Origin: Leadbetterella sp035299025
GTDB taxonomy: Bacteria; Bacteroidota; Bacteroidia; Cytophagales; Spirosomataceae
Direction of reading: 5' to 3'
Assembly (NCBI GenBank): GCA_035299025.1
Contig: DATGXK010000016.1
Coordinates: 339,870-403,869 of the forward strand
DNA: 64,000 bases
Numbering within the stretch: position 1 is the first letter of the stretch; each line of letters begins with the position of its first letter. The notes beneath the pieces were generated by a model, which was not told the DNA's origin, did no database searches, and saw only the letters and a program-made list of their open reading frames with translations. The position numbers and the translations under genes are program-made. Below are positions 24,307-33,416 of this stretch, piece by piece.

Positions 24307-25794
24307 ATGACTAGGAATTTGCTCAGAATCATACTTTTATTGTCTTTTGCACTAATGTGTGAAAATATTCTTTTTGCTCAAAAAACTCGAAAAGTAGAAT
24401 ATTCTGTCGAGTTGGGTGTGTTTTATTCTATCAATAATAAGATTCCTTTTTGGTTGAGAAGTAACCAGTTTGGAGCATTTCCAAGTACCGATAATACCGT
24501 AATGTTCAGACAGAATTTGGCTTCATTGAAAGACACAAGTTCTAAGAAATTTAAGGCCCAATATTGTGCAGATGTTGCACTATTTGTGGGTTCGCAAGCC
24601 AAAATCGTTATCCCAGAGGCATTTTATGGAATTTCGTACAAAAAAATAGCCATGTTCGCTGGCAGAAAGAGACAAGTGCATGGCTTGGTGGACTCTACCC
24701 TGAGCAGTGGCTCCATCACTTGGTCAGGCAACTCACTGCCCATTCCCGAAATTCAGATTCTGATTCCCGAGTATTCGAAGTTCATTTTTCCTTGGCTCAG
24801 TTTCAAGGGTCATTATTCTCATGGATGGTTTGGTAATCAGCCATTTGCGAAAAGCTATTATTTGCATCAAAAAAGCCTCTATGGGCGAATCGGCAAACCG
24901 GGTTCAAAAATAAAGCTTTATGGAGGTGTACTCCACCATGCCCAATGGGGCGGGGTGCCCAAATATAAACTTTCCGAAACCGATACTAGATATATTAACG
25001 GCAGGTTTCCAACAGGACTTTACACCTATCGAAACATCGTTTTTCCGTTTTCTAATCCTTCAAAAGACTCACTGGTCAATCCGAATACCAGTCCTTATGA
25101 CTACGAAAATCGTTATGGTAATCATTTGGGGCAAATAGATATGGGAGGAGAATTAAATCTCAAAACCATGCGATTGTTGTTTTACAAACAAATAATTTTT
25201 GAAACAGGGCAAACCTTCAGTAGCTTGACCAATATCGATGACGGTTTATATGGCGTTTCCCTAACTTCTCTAAAATCAGAAAGTAAAGTAAAAAAGGTGG
25301 TTCTTGAATTTCTTCATACCACCAATCAAGGCCTCTATAGGTCTGGCTTTTTGCGATTGATAGGTTTTGATGGAAGGCACTATGGACGAAATCAAAACTT
25401 CTACTTCAATCATGGACAGTATTTAGACGGTTGGTCTTACAATGCTCTTACCATTGGTTCGCCTTTCTTGATTCCGAATCCCGAAATAAAATATATCAGG
25501 AAAGTAAACGGCCTGATACAACTCTATGCCAACAACAATAATATCAAAGCTGGGTATTTTGGCATGACAAACAAACTCAACTCAGTTCAGTTAGAGACTC
25601 GTATGTCTTTTAGTCGAAATTATGGTTCTGGAAATTTTCCACTTCTGGCAGACCAATTTTCCGTTGCTACCAAGGCTGCCATTCCTTCAGCAAAACTCAA
25701 GGGAATAGTGAATATCGGTATAGGAGTAGAACAAGGCGACCTCATAGAGGATAACTACGGTGTATTTCTTTCATTCAAGAAACTTTGGAAATAG
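24307..25794 (+). CDS. Wzi-like capsule assembly outer-membrane beta-barrel protein
   Basis: A 495-residue exported protein with a signal peptide (MTRNLLRIILL onwards, cleavage near LFAQK). The mature part matches Caps_assemb_Wzi proteins: EYSVELGVFYSINNKIPFWL with RSNQFG, then the GRKRQVHGL and GSITWSGNSLPIPEIQI stretches, and alternating hydrophobic strands up to a C-terminal FLSFKKLWK. In E. coli, Wzi anchors capsular polysaccharide on the outer membrane; in Bacteroidota many Wzi-like proteins stand alone, as here. The frame opens 17 codons earlier, but the signal peptide fixes the ATG at 24307. No capsule gene cluster is adjacent. Confidence 0.8.
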   Translation: MTRNLLRIILLLSFALMCENILFAQKTRKVEYSVELGVFYSINNKIPFWLRSNQFGAFPSTDNTVMFRQNLASLKDTSSKKFKAQYCADVALFVGSQAKIVIPEAFYGISYKKIAMFAGRKRQVHGLVDSTLSSGSITWSGNSLPIPEIQILIPEYSKFIFPWLSFKGHYSHGWFGNQPFAKSYYLHQKSLYGRIGKPGSKIKLYGGVLHHAQWGGVPKYKLSETDTRYINGRFPTGLYTYRNIVFPFSNPSKDSLVNPNTSPYDYENRYGNHLGQIDMGGELNLKTMRLLFYKQIIFETGQTFSSLTNIDDGLYGVSLTSLKSESKVKKVVLEFLHTTNQGLYRSGFLRLIGFDGRHYGRNQNFYFNHGQYLDGWSYNALTIGSPFLIPNPEIKYIRKVNGLIQLYANNNNIKAGYFGMTNKLNSVQLETRMSFSRNYGSGNFPLLADQFSVATKAAIPSAKLKGIVNIGIGVEQGDLIEDNYGVFLSFKKLWK

Positions 25795-25843
25795 TCCACC
25801 AAAATATATTGATTTTTTACTCTCAATTTCCATGATTTTGTAC

Positions 25844-25851
25844 TATTTTTG
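25844..25851 (+). promoter_or_regulatory. -7 promoter element of lepA
   Basis: TATTTTTG, exact to the TAnnTTTG consensus, 37 bases before the GTG start codon of lepA at 25888. Expected leader about 30 bases. No -33 at the usual distance was found. Confidence 0.5.
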
Positions 25852-25887
25852 CACCTCAATTTCATTGTTTGGACTAAATAATTTTTT

Positions 25888-27675
25888 GTGAAAAATATTC
25901 GTAACTTTTGTATTATAGCCCATATTGATCACGGAAAAAGTACGCTGGCAGACCGTCTTCTAGAATTTACAGGTACAGTAACTGCCAGAGAGATGCAAGC
26001 TCAGCTTTTAGATGACATGGATCTCGAAAGAGAGCGAGGTATCACCATAAAAAGCCATGCTATACAGATGGACTATGTTTTTAGAGGCGAAAAGTACGTT
26101 CTAAATCTCATAGACACTCCCGGTCATGTTGACTTTAGTTATGAAGTTTCAAGGTCTATAGCTGCCTGTGAGGGTGCATTGCTCATCGTAGATGCTGCTC
26201 AGGGTATCGAAGCTCAAACCATTTCCAATCTTTTTCTTGCATTAGAGCATAATCTGGAGATTATCCCAGTTATTAATAAAATAGATTTACCTGGTGCCAT
26301 GATCGAGGAGGTTAAAGACCAAATCGTGGATTTGATTGGTGTTGATCCAGACAGCATCGTGCTAGCCAGTGCCAAAGAGGGTATTGGTATTGACGATATT
26401 TTAACGGCTATTATTGATAGAGTGCCAGCTCCTGTTGGCGATCCCAAGGCAGAGCTTCAGGGCCTCATCTTTGACTCGGTTTTTAATTCATACCGTGGTA
26501 TAGAAGTAATATTTAGAGTTAAAAATGGTACCATTCGCAAAGGTGATAAAGTCAAATTTGTGGCTACAGGCAAAGAATATATTGCAGACGAAATAGGAAG
26601 CCTCAAGCTCAAAAAACAACCCAAAGATGTAGTAGAGTGTGGAGATGTTGGGTATTTGATTTCTGGTATAAAAGTAGCCAAAGAAGTAAAGGTAGGTGAT
26701 ACCATTACCCATGTAGACAGGCCGTCAAAAGAGGAGATTCATGGTTTTGAAGAGGTTAAACCCATGGTTTTTGCGGGTATTTATCCTGTAGATACTACTG
26801 ATTTTGAGGAACTTAGAGAGTCTATGGAAAAGCTTCAGCTTAACGACGCCTCTCTTATTTGGGAACCAGAAACTTCGGCAGCTCTTGGTTTTGGATTTAG
26901 ATGTGGATTTTTGGGAATGCTCCATATGGAAATTGTACAGGAGCGTTTGGAGAGGGAATTTAATATGACCGTAATTACCACTGTTCCGTCTGTGAGGTTT
27001 AATGTACATACCAAAAGAAACGAGGTAATACAAGTATCGGCTCCTTCTGAAATGCCAGACCCTAACCTGATTCAGTCTATCGAAGAGCCTTATATCAATG
27101 CTCAGATTATCACTGCCTCAGATTATGTTGGTCCCATTATGAAGCTTTGTATGGACAAAAGGGGAGAGGTGAAAAACCAAGTTTATCTTACCGCTACTCG
27201 TGTGGAATTAACTTTTGATATGCCGCTTTCAGAAGTTGTGTTCGACTTTTTTGACCGATTAAAAACGATTTCAAGGGGCTATGCATCACTCGACTACTCA
27301 CTTGCAGGTTACAGAGAATCGGCTTTGGTTAAGCTCGATGTGCTTTTAAATGGTGACCCTGTAGATGCACTTTCGGCCATTGTTCACCGCGATAAGGCCT
27401 ATGATTGGGGTAAAAAACTTTGTGAAAAACTGAAGGAATTATTACCTCGTCAGCAGTTCGAAATAGCGATTCAAGCCGCCATTGGAGCCAAAATCATTGC
27501 AAGAGAGACCGTAAAAGCGATGAGAAAAGACGTAACTGCCAAATGTTATGGTGGTGATATCAGTAGAAAACGAAAACTTCTCGAAAAACAGAAAAAAGGT
27601 AAGAAAAGAATGCGTCAGATAGGTTCTGTGGAGGTTCCTCAGGAGGCATTTATGGCGGTTTTGAAAATTAATTAA
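25888..27675 (+). CDS. lepA: Elongation factor 4 (LepA), GTPase
   Basis: A 595-residue translational GTPase that binds the ribosome and back-translocates or remodels stalled complexes. G1 AHIDHGKST is near residue 10; RERGITIKSH (G2), DTPGHVDF (G3), NKIDLPGA (G4) and SAKEG (G5) follow. The C-terminal LepA-specific domain ends with KRMRQIGSVEVPQEAFMAVL, which is diagnostic and separates it from EF-G. Translation begins at a GTG. It is followed by 211 bp with no gene before the E2 gene. Confidence 0.97.
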   Translation: MKNIRNFCIIAHIDHGKSTLADRLLEFTGTVTAREMQAQLLDDMDLERERGITIKSHAIQMDYVFRGEKYVLNLIDTPGHVDFSYEVSRSIAACEGALLIVDAAQGIEAQTISNLFLALEHNLEIIPVINKIDLPGAMIEEVKDQIVDLIGVDPDSIVLASAKEGIGIDDILTAIIDRVPAPVGDPKAELQGLIFDSVFNSYRGIEVIFRVKNGTIRKGDKVKFVATGKEYIADEIGSLKLKKQPKDVVECGDVGYLISGIKVAKEVKVGDTITHVDRPSKEEIHGFEEVKPMVFAGIYPVDTTDFEELRESMEKLQLNDASLIWEPETSAALGFGFRCGFLGMLHMEIVQERLEREFNMTVITTVPSVRFNVHTKRNEVIQVSAPSEMPDPNLIQSIEEPYINAQIITASDYVGPIMKLCMDKRGEVKNQVYLTATRVELTFDMPLSEVVFDFFDRLKTISRGYASLDYSLAGYRESALVKLDVLLNGDPVDALSAIVHRDKAYDWGKKLCEKLKELLPRQQFEIAIQAAIGAKIIARETVKAMRKDVTAKCYGGDISRKRKLLEKQKKGKKRMRQIGSVEVPQEAFMAVLKIN

Positions 27676-27886
27676 TTGTATTTTTAGAAATCTAACAGGT
27701 CTTAGATTTTCTTGAAATCGGAAATGTTTTGTTTTTCTAAGCTTTGATTTTTACGAAAGAAAGAGCTTCAAAACCAAAATAAAATAGGATAGAACAGTAT
27801 AATATAATAAAGTTTTTAGGCAACTTTGAGTCGAAAACGAGATTTTAGCCTTAAACATAAAATTCTAAGCATAAAAGTACAAAGAT

Positions 27887-29524
27887 ATGGCAGAAGTTAT
27901 CAGAATGCCCAAAATGAGCGACACCATGGAAGAAGGCGTTATAGCCGCATGGAATGTAAAAGTGGGCGACGTAGTGAAATCAGGAGATATTTTAGCAGAA
28001 GTGGAAACTGACAAGGCTACAATGGATATGGAATCTTATTACGACGGTACAATCCTGTATATTGGCGTAGAAAAAGGTAAGGCCGTGCCTATAGACGCTG
28101 TTATAGCGATTGTTGGTGCTGCTGGCGAAGACTTTCAATCACTCCTAAGCGGTGCTCCCGTAGCTACACCTGCTGCTGCCGCTGAGCCTGCTGCTGCTCC
28201 TGTTGTGGAGGCTGCACCAATTGCATCGCCTGCTGTGGATGTTTCGAACATAAAAGCCACCGTGGTTCAAATGCCGCTTTTGAGCGACACAATGACCGAA
28301 GGTGTAATACACAAATGGCTTAAAAAAGTAGGAGATACAGTGAAATCTGGTGACTTGTTGGCAGAGATTGAAACTGACAAAGCAACGATGGAAATTGAAG
28401 CTTACGAAGATGGTAAATTGCTTTTTATTGGAGTTAATGAAGGCGAAGCCGCACCTGTAAACTCAATAATAGCAGTTATAGGTGAGGAAGGAGCAGATTT
28501 TGAGGCTTTAGTAAAAGCCAAAAGTGGTGTTAGTGCTGCACCTGTCGCAGCTCCAAAGGCAGAACCCGTACCAGTAGCTGCTGCCGCACCGATAGTTGCT
28601 GAAAAACCAGCAACTGTAGCCACAGCTGTAGAAACCTCAAGCAATGCAGATGGAAGAGTTTTGGCCTCGCCATTGGCGAAAAGTATAGCAAAAGAGAAAG
28701 GGATAAATATAAATGATGTTAAAGGCTCTGGTGAAGGTGGTAGAATTGTAAAAGCTGACGTGGATAGCTTTGTGCCTTCTGCAAAGGCTCCTGCGGCTTC
28801 TGGAGCAAGTGCTCCTGTTTCTGTTGCAGCAGGGGTAGAAAGTTACGAAGAGGTTGCTTTAACCCAAATGAGAAAGGCCATAGCCAGAAGTTTGGCGGAC
28901 TCACAAACTACTGCGGTAGACTTCTCTTTGACCATGGAAATAAACATGGACAAATCTATAGAAGCTCGTGGCGTTATGAACGAGGCATCTCCAGTAAAAA
29001 TATCATTCAACGACATGGTTTTAAAAGCATGTGGAGTTGCTCTGAAAAAACATCCAAACGTAAATGCGTCTTGGAGAGGGGATAGCATTCGTAAAAACCA
29101 ACATGTGCATATCGGAATGGCTGTTGCCATTGCCGAAGGACTCATAGTGCCAGTTATTCGTTTTGCAGATACTTTGCCGTTATCAGTTTTGGCAGCTACT
29201 ACCAAAGATTTGGGTGGAAAAGCTAAAAATGGAAAACTTCAGCCAGCCGACTGGGAAGGCAATACTTTCACGGTAAGTAATTTGGGAATGTTTGGAATAG
29301 AGCAATTTAACTCTATCATAAATAATCCTAAAAACGAATCATGCATTCTCTCTGTAGGTGGAATAAAAGAAACTGTTGCTGTAAAAAATGGTCAGTTTTA
29401 TGCTACCAATGTGATGAAAGTAACACTTACTTGCGATCATAGAGTGGTAGATGGTGCCACGGGAGCTGCTTTTCTGGTAACTCTGAAAGAGCTTTTGGAG
29501 CAACCTTATAAATTATTGGTATAA
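27887..29524 (+). CDS. Pyruvate dehydrogenase E2, dihydrolipoamide acetyltransferase
   Basis: A 545-residue E2 core of the pyruvate dehydrogenase complex, which transfers acetyl groups from lipoyl-lysine to CoA. Two lipoyl domains are visible, each with the lipoylated lysine in ETDKAT (near residues 45 and 169). Ala/Pro-rich flexible linkers follow each. The peripheral subunit-binding domain is near residues 262-300 (ASPLAKSIAKEKGININ), and the catalytic domain ends with TCDHRVVDGATGA, which contains the active-site His and Asp. E1 and E3 genes are not in the window. A strong terminator follows. Confidence 0.95.
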   Translation: MAEVIRMPKMSDTMEEGVIAAWNVKVGDVVKSGDILAEVETDKATMDMESYYDGTILYIGVEKGKAVPIDAVIAIVGAAGEDFQSLLSGAPVATPAAAAEPAAAPVVEAAPIASPAVDVSNIKATVVQMPLLSDTMTEGVIHKWLKKVGDTVKSGDLLAEIETDKATMEIEAYEDGKLLFIGVNEGEAAPVNSIIAVIGEEGADFEALVKAKSGVSAAPVAAPKAEPVPVAAAAPIVAEKPATVATAVETSSNADGRVLASPLAKSIAKEKGININDVKGSGEGGRIVKADVDSFVPSAKAPAASGASAPVSVAAGVESYEEVALTQMRKAIARSLADSQTTAVDFSLTMEINMDKSIEARGVMNEASPVKISFNDMVLKACGVALKKHPNVNASWRGDSIRKNQHVHIGMAVAIAEGLIVPVIRFADTLPLSVLAATTKDLGGKAKNGKLQPADWEGNTFTVSNLGMFGIEQFNSIINNPKNESCILSVGGIKETVAVKNGQFYATNVMKVTLTCDHRVVDGATGAAFLVTLKELLEQPYKLLV

Positions 29525-29542
29525 AAGTTTTTGAGATAAATT

Positions 29543-29580
29543 AAATCCCTTCGGCGTAATCTCGAAGGGATTTATTTTTT
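29543..29580 (+). terminator. Intrinsic terminator after the E2 gene
   Basis: A perfect 11-bp stem AAATCCCTTCG / CGAAGGGATTT (29543-29553 and 29563-29573) with a 9-base loop, followed by ATTTTTT. It separates the E2 gene from hslV. Confidence 0.85.
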
Positions 29581-29587
29581 ATAAACA

Positions 29588-30124
29588 ATGGAAAAGATAA
29601 AATCGACCACCGTACTTGGTATTATACACAATGGCAAGATTGCCTTAGGAGCTGATGGCCAGGCCACCATGGGTAATACCGTGGCCAAGTCTAATGTAAA
29701 GAAAATTCGGAGATTGGCCGGAGGTAAAATTCTTGCTGGTTTTGCCGGTTCTACGGCTGATGCTTTTACTTTGATTGAAAAATTTGAAGAAAAAATAAAT
29801 TCTTATGGCGGCAATATGAAACGTGCGGCCATAGAACTGGCCAAAGACTGGCGTACAGACCGATATTTGCGTCGCCTTGAGGCCATGATGATAGTAGCCA
29901 ACGCCGAAGAAATGTTGGTGATATCTGGTACAGGCGATGTCCTAGAGCCTGATAATCAAGTAGCCGCAATAGGGTCAGGTAGTATGTTTGCCCAGTCGGC
30001 TGCTTTGGCATTAAAAAAACACGCCACCCATCTTTCGGCTGAAGAAATGGTTAAAGAAGGCCTGACCATCGCAGCTGATATTTGTATTTATACCAACCAC
30101 AACCTGGTAATAGAAACGTTATAA
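29588..30124 (+). CDS. hslV: ATP-dependent protease peptidase subunit HslV
   Basis: A 178-residue N-terminal-nucleophile peptidase that forms the proteolytic chamber of the HslUV protease. The start region STTVLGIIHNGKIALGADGQ places the catalytic threonine at residue 7, so a 6-residue propeptide would have to be removed, unlike the E. coli form where only Met is lost. VAKSNVKKIRRL and ADICIYTNHN complete the family signature. The partner ATPase gene hslU is not adjacent. A 9-bp inverted repeat lies 5 bases beyond its stop. Confidence 0.94.
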   Translation: MEKIKSTTVLGIIHNGKIALGADGQATMGNTVAKSNVKKIRRLAGGKILAGFAGSTADAFTLIEKFEEKINSYGGNMKRAAIELAKDWRTDRYLRRLEAMMIVANAEEMLVISGTGDVLEPDNQVAAIGSGSMFAQSAALALKKHATHLSAEEMVKEGLTIAADICIYTNHNLVIETL

Positions 30125-30128
30125 TATT

Positions 30129-30151
30129 TAGCAAAACTCAGGGTTTTGCTA
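30129..30151. promoter_or_regulatory. 9-bp inverted repeat between hslV and the XRE regulator
   Basis: TAGCAAAAC (30129-30137) pairs with GTTTTGCTA (30143-30151) around the spacer TCAGG. No T-run follows, so it is a poor terminator. It precedes two -7-like elements and could be the operator of the downstream regulator, or a weak hairpin at the end of hslV mRNA. Confidence 0.4.
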
Positions 30152-30160
30152 TTAATCATT

Positions 30161-30186
30161 TATATTTGGTTTTATATTTAGTTTTG
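30161..30186 (+). promoter_or_regulatory. Tandem -7-like elements before the XRE regulator gene
   Basis: Both TATATTTG (30161-30168) and TAGTTTTG (30179-30186) fit TAnnTTTG. The first would give an 18-base leader; the second would start transcription at or next to the ATG at 30193, making the message leaderless. Which is used cannot be decided from the sequence. Confidence 0.4.
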
Positions 30187-30192
30187 TAAAAT

Positions 30193-31050
30193 ATGCCTTT
30201 AGTTAACGAAAATATCAAAGTTCTTCGCAAACGGATGGGAATGACCCAAGAGAAATTCGCAGAAGTACTCGGCATAAAGCGATCTTTGATAGGAGCTTAC
30301 GAAGAGCATAGGGCTATTCCGCCAGCTGAAAATCTAAACAAAATATCAAAGGTATTCGGTATTACACTCGATCAGCTGCTAAACTATTCTTACGAGAGAG
30401 AGTTCAACAAAAGGCCCGATTCTGCTGTTTTGGGCGTTTCTCAAAAAGAAGATTTGCCATTCCCGATCGAGAAAAAAGCTATTTTTAAACATACCAATGC
30501 TGAAGTTTCTATGGTTCAGCCTTCCTTGTTTGAAGAACCTAAGCTGCCTACTCAGTCCAAAAGCAAGGGGATAATGTATATCAACTCTAACCTTACAGAG
30601 AAATATTTGAGCGAAGAAAATTTCGAGAGATATGCAGAGAACCTACCTGTTTTAAGCTTACCTTTTTTTACCCAAGATAATTTACGGGCATTTGATGCAC
30701 CATCGGATTTCCCTTTGGAAAATTGTATTTTGATAGTCGAAAAAGTCTATGACTTTAGCCAGATTCATGATGGCGAAAACTATTTGATAGTCAGTGTATT
30801 ACACGGCTTGAAATACAGACGGTTGTACAATCAGTTGAGTATTAAGGGGGTTGTACTTACGAGTTCAGACAAAGCTAATATTTCGAGCGAAGAGATTCGA
30901 GCTACCGAAATTAAGGAAATCTGGAAGCCCGTAAGCTATATAAGTAGGACTATGCCAATGCCGGAAATCTCAATGGATAGCATTCAGAGTAAAGTAGAAA
31001 GCCTTAAAACCGAACTCGATTTTATCCTTGGTTTTCGAGCCAAGAAGTGA
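30193..31050 (+). CDS. XRE-family transcriptional regulator with C-terminal LexA-like domain
   Basis: A 285-residue regulator. The N-terminal helix-turn-helix (about residues 5-63, NIKVLRKRMGMTQEKFAEVL then IKRSLIGAYEEHRAIP) is of the lambda-repressor type. The C-terminal half (about 150-245) contains CILIVEKV, HDGENYLIVSVLHGLKYRRL and later beta strands that look like a peptidase S24/LexA-like dimerisation domain. A convincing catalytic Ser-Lys pair cannot be assigned by eye. Such proteins are widespread in Cytophagales and Flavobacteria, and their targets are mostly unknown. The 3' end overlaps the convergent hypothetical gene by 29 bp. Confidence 0.8.
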   Translation: MPLVNENIKVLRKRMGMTQEKFAEVLGIKRSLIGAYEEHRAIPPAENLNKISKVFGITLDQLLNYSYEREFNKRPDSAVLGVSQKEDLPFPIEKKAIFKHTNAEVSMVQPSLFEEPKLPTQSKSKGIMYINSNLTEKYLSEENFERYAENLPVLSLPFFTQDNLRAFDAPSDFPLENCILIVEKVYDFSQIHDGENYLIVSVLHGLKYRRLYNQLSIKGVVLTSSDKANISSEEIRATEIKEIWKPVSYISRTMPMPEISMDSIQSKVESLKTELDFILGFRAKK

Positions 31051-31735
31051 TTTTGGAAGGTTTTGTAAGAAAAGATTTTCCAAGCTCAAACCAGAATTCA
31101 TCTCCGAAATTCAAAAACATTCCCGTTTTGTTAGGGATTTTTTCAGTGGCTTTTTCGTAATCAAATTCTGCAGAATAAAAATCTCTTAAAAGTGCATTCA
31201 GTTTTTGCCAAGCCAAGTTTGTTTTAGAATCGTCGCTGGTTATCACCAAAGTTCGGCTTTCAAACATACCTTCGATGGTATACTGTTTCCTAGCTTCGTT
31301 ATCGTTTCTGATAACGGTTATTTTGAGTGGATTTTCAAGTTTATTTTGTTCTAATACGGCTTGTTGTAGTTCTTCAATAAATTCTTTCCAGTTTTTAGTG
31401 TTTTTGGGATAAAAATTCTCGGCTCCAATCTCAATATCCCAAAATTCTTGATCGTCTTCGAGTTCTTGTGGGTAGGTTTTCTCCGATTTTGAGATGATAT
31501 TTTCGAGGTGTTCCTTCCAAACATTGGGTAGTGTGCCTTTGAGACTCAAATTGTCCTCAATCGTGAAGCCCTCTTCCAGTATTTCGTCTTCCGTCAATTG
31601 ATCTCTATCTAAGTACTCGAGGTCGAACTTGTAGTTCAGTCCGTTCGTATGGTTAGAAAAATGAATTTCGATGGCATGAGCAAATGGAGCCGGTATGAGA
31701 GCGGAGGTTTGGTATCTAAGAATTAAGGATTTCAT
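31022..31735 (-). CDS. Hypothetical protein downstream of menE
   Basis: A 237-residue soluble protein that I do not recognise. It begins MKSLILRYQTSALIPAP and contains acidic and Trp-rich stretches (LEDDQEFWDIEIGAENFYP near the middle, NFGDEFWFELGKSFL near the end). No signal peptide, membrane segment or catalytic motif is visible. The frame extends 7 codons further upstream to 31756; the start at 31735 is preferred because the conserved-looking part begins there. It overlaps the 3' end of menE by 20 bp, so it is translated together with it. Confidence 0.6.
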   Translation of the reverse strand: MKSLILRYQTSALIPAPFAHAIEIHFSNHTNGLNYKFDLEYLDRDQLTEDEILEEGFTIEDNLSLKGTLPNVWKEHLENIISKSEKTYPQELEDDQEFWDIEIGAENFYPKNTKNWKEFIEELQQAVLEQNKLENPLKITVIRNDNEARKQYTIEGMFESRTLVITSDDSKTNLAWQKLNALLRDFYSAEFDYEKATEKIPNKTGMFLNFGDEFWFELGKSFLTKPSKITSWLENQG

Positions 31736-32771
31736 CAATGGTTTTGCGTTTGTCAATTTTCGAAGAGTCTGTTTCTGAGAATTTCTCTACATAAAATATC
31801 TCTTTCGGAACCTCAAATTTACTCAATATAGTCGACAATCGTTCGGTGCTTACATCCTTTTCTTTTGACTCTACTACCAAAACGAGTTTTTGACCAAGTT
31901 TTTCATCCGGTATTCCAAAGCAAAAAAAACGATTTTCAATCTGTAGTTTATCGCTTATTTTCCTTTCAATTTCTTCTAATTGAATTTTTATGCCACCACT
32001 GTTAATGATATTATCAAATCGTCCTATTAATTTAAAGTGTTGACTGTCAGTTATTTCAATTACATCATTGGTGCTTATCCATTGTTCTGAAGTAGTTGGT
32101 GAATTTATCATCAGACATGCGTTATCATTGGTTTTTATTTCTACGCCGTCCAGAGTTTTAAAGTACTCCTCTTCCAATCTTAGATTTTTTATGGCAACAT
32201 GACTCACCGTTTCTGTCATGCCGTAGGTTTCATAAACAGGCAAATAGTGCTCCACGATTTTTGCTTTAAGTTTGGTGTTTACGGCTGCTCCACCTACCAA
32301 AATGGCTCTTGCCGTTTTTAGGACTTGTATCGACTTCTCATCTTCGAGGATTGTCTGAAGTTGAAGAGGTACAAATGCGAAGAAATTTCGCCCTCGATTT
32401 TCATTAAGAAGGTAGTCGAGATGACCCAGTTTAGAGAAAGGTGCCGAGCTTGGTTCAACCACCAAAAGTTCGCCATGGAGCCGCTGCGATCTGAATAGCA
32501 TCATCATGCCCGCAATACTTTCTATGTTGAGACAACAATAGAAAAGGTTATCGCCATAAAGATCAAAAGCATTTTTAGTTAGGCTTATAGAAGCTTCAAT
32601 TTCACTTCTTTGAAGTATGATTTTTTTTGGAATTCCGGTAGAACCGCTCGTTTTTATTTCGAATTTGGTGCTTCCAGAATTCCAATCATCTAGAATCTTT
32701 AGTGCTTTTTTGTAATACTCATTTCCGCTTTCGGTATTGATTATTTCGCCTTCTTTAGACAGGTATAGCAT
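31716..32771 (-). CDS. menE: AMP-dependent ligase, probable o-succinylbenzoate-CoA ligase
   Basis: A 351-residue acyl-adenylate-forming enzyme, short like the MenE proteins of Bacteroidota. The phosphate loop TSGSTGIPKK is near residue 42, the A5 motif YGMTETVSH near 183, and the hinge/C-terminal domain contains GRFDNIINSGGIKIQLEEIE. The C-terminal catalytic Lys is probably in the final DSSKIDKRKT. Menaquinone is the main quinone of the phylum, which supports MenE, but no other men genes are in the window, so the exact acid substrate is an inference from length and context. Confidence 0.75.
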   Translation of the reverse strand: MLYLSKEGEIINTESGNEYYKKALKILDDWNSGSTKFEIKTSGSTGIPKKIILQRSEIEASISLTKNAFDLYGDNLFYCCLNIESIAGMMMLFRSQRLHGELLVVEPSSAPFSKLGHLDYLLNENRGRNFFAFVPLQLQTILEDEKSIQVLKTARAILVGGAAVNTKLKAKIVEHYLPVYETYGMTETVSHVAIKNLRLEEEYFKTLDGVEIKTNDNACLMINSPTTSEQWISTNDVIEITDSQHFKLIGRFDNIINSGGIKIQLEEIERKISDKLQIENRFFCFGIPDEKLGQKLVLVVESKEKDVSTERLSTILSKFEVPKEIFYVEKFSETDSSKIDKRKTIDEILNS

Positions 32772-32774
32772 ATA

Positions 32775-33242
32775 TTATTCAAATACCCGCACGGTGTTGG
32801 TATTGGCCGAAAAAGTAACATTGTATTTCTTGAGTGCTGCTGTAGCTGGCGATTTTGTAACGGCACCTGTGGCACTAAAAGTAGACTGGTGGTTAGGGCA
32901 TAGAAAATCGTTTGAATTGGCTCGGTAATTAATCGTGGTGCCTTCGTGCGTGCAAGCCGACGAAACCGCAATCCAAGTATCGGCCAATGTTCTGGCTATG
33001 ATTATTTTTTTGGTCGAAACCACCAAAAAGCCACCTTTGGTTTGCAAGGCCGTATTTCCTGAGGCCGAAATATCTATTGAAAAATCAACCTTATCCGTGC
33101 CAACAATCGGGTCTGGGTCAGGTATTTCTGTCTCACTACAGCTTTGAAGGCAGTTCATGAGCATAATTGCCCCAAATCCTACACCCACTTGTTTAAGAAA
33201 ATCTTTTCTATCAATAGTTGTTGTTTTTTCTGTTTCAGTCAT
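32775..33242 (-). CDS. Rieske [2Fe-2S] domain protein, exported
   Basis: A 155-residue protein with a single Rieske domain. The cluster-binding boxes are visible as CTH (in SACTHEGTTI, near residue 90) and CPNHQSTF (near 111), giving the two Cys and two His ligands. The N-terminus holds DRKDFLKQ followed by a hydrophobic stretch, a Tat-like signal with an RK in place of RR, and then LQSC, a possible lipobox. The longest frame begins at 33329, but the ATG at 33242 gives the signal at the right place. No cytochrome b partner is adjacent, so an electron-transfer role is likely but its partner is unknown. Confidence 0.8.
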   Translation of the reverse strand: MTETEKTTTIDRKDFLKQVGVGFGAIMLMNCLQSCSETEIPDPDPIVGTDKVDFSIDISASGNTALQTKGGFLVVSTKKIIIARTLADTWIAVSSACTHEGTTINYRANSNDFLCPNHQSTFSATGAVTKSPATAALKKYNVTFSANTNTVRVFE

Positions 33243-33416
33243 TGTTTGAGATAAGTTTAGATTTTGTAAAGATAAAATATAGCACACGTAAAACGGACTT
33301 TTTGGCTGAAATAATGTTTTGGAAAACAATGATTTTAACGTTCAGTAAAGTTTCCTTATTTTTACAGACCCAAAACATTTCCATTTTTTACACAGTTTAA
33401 CGAATAAAAATCAATC

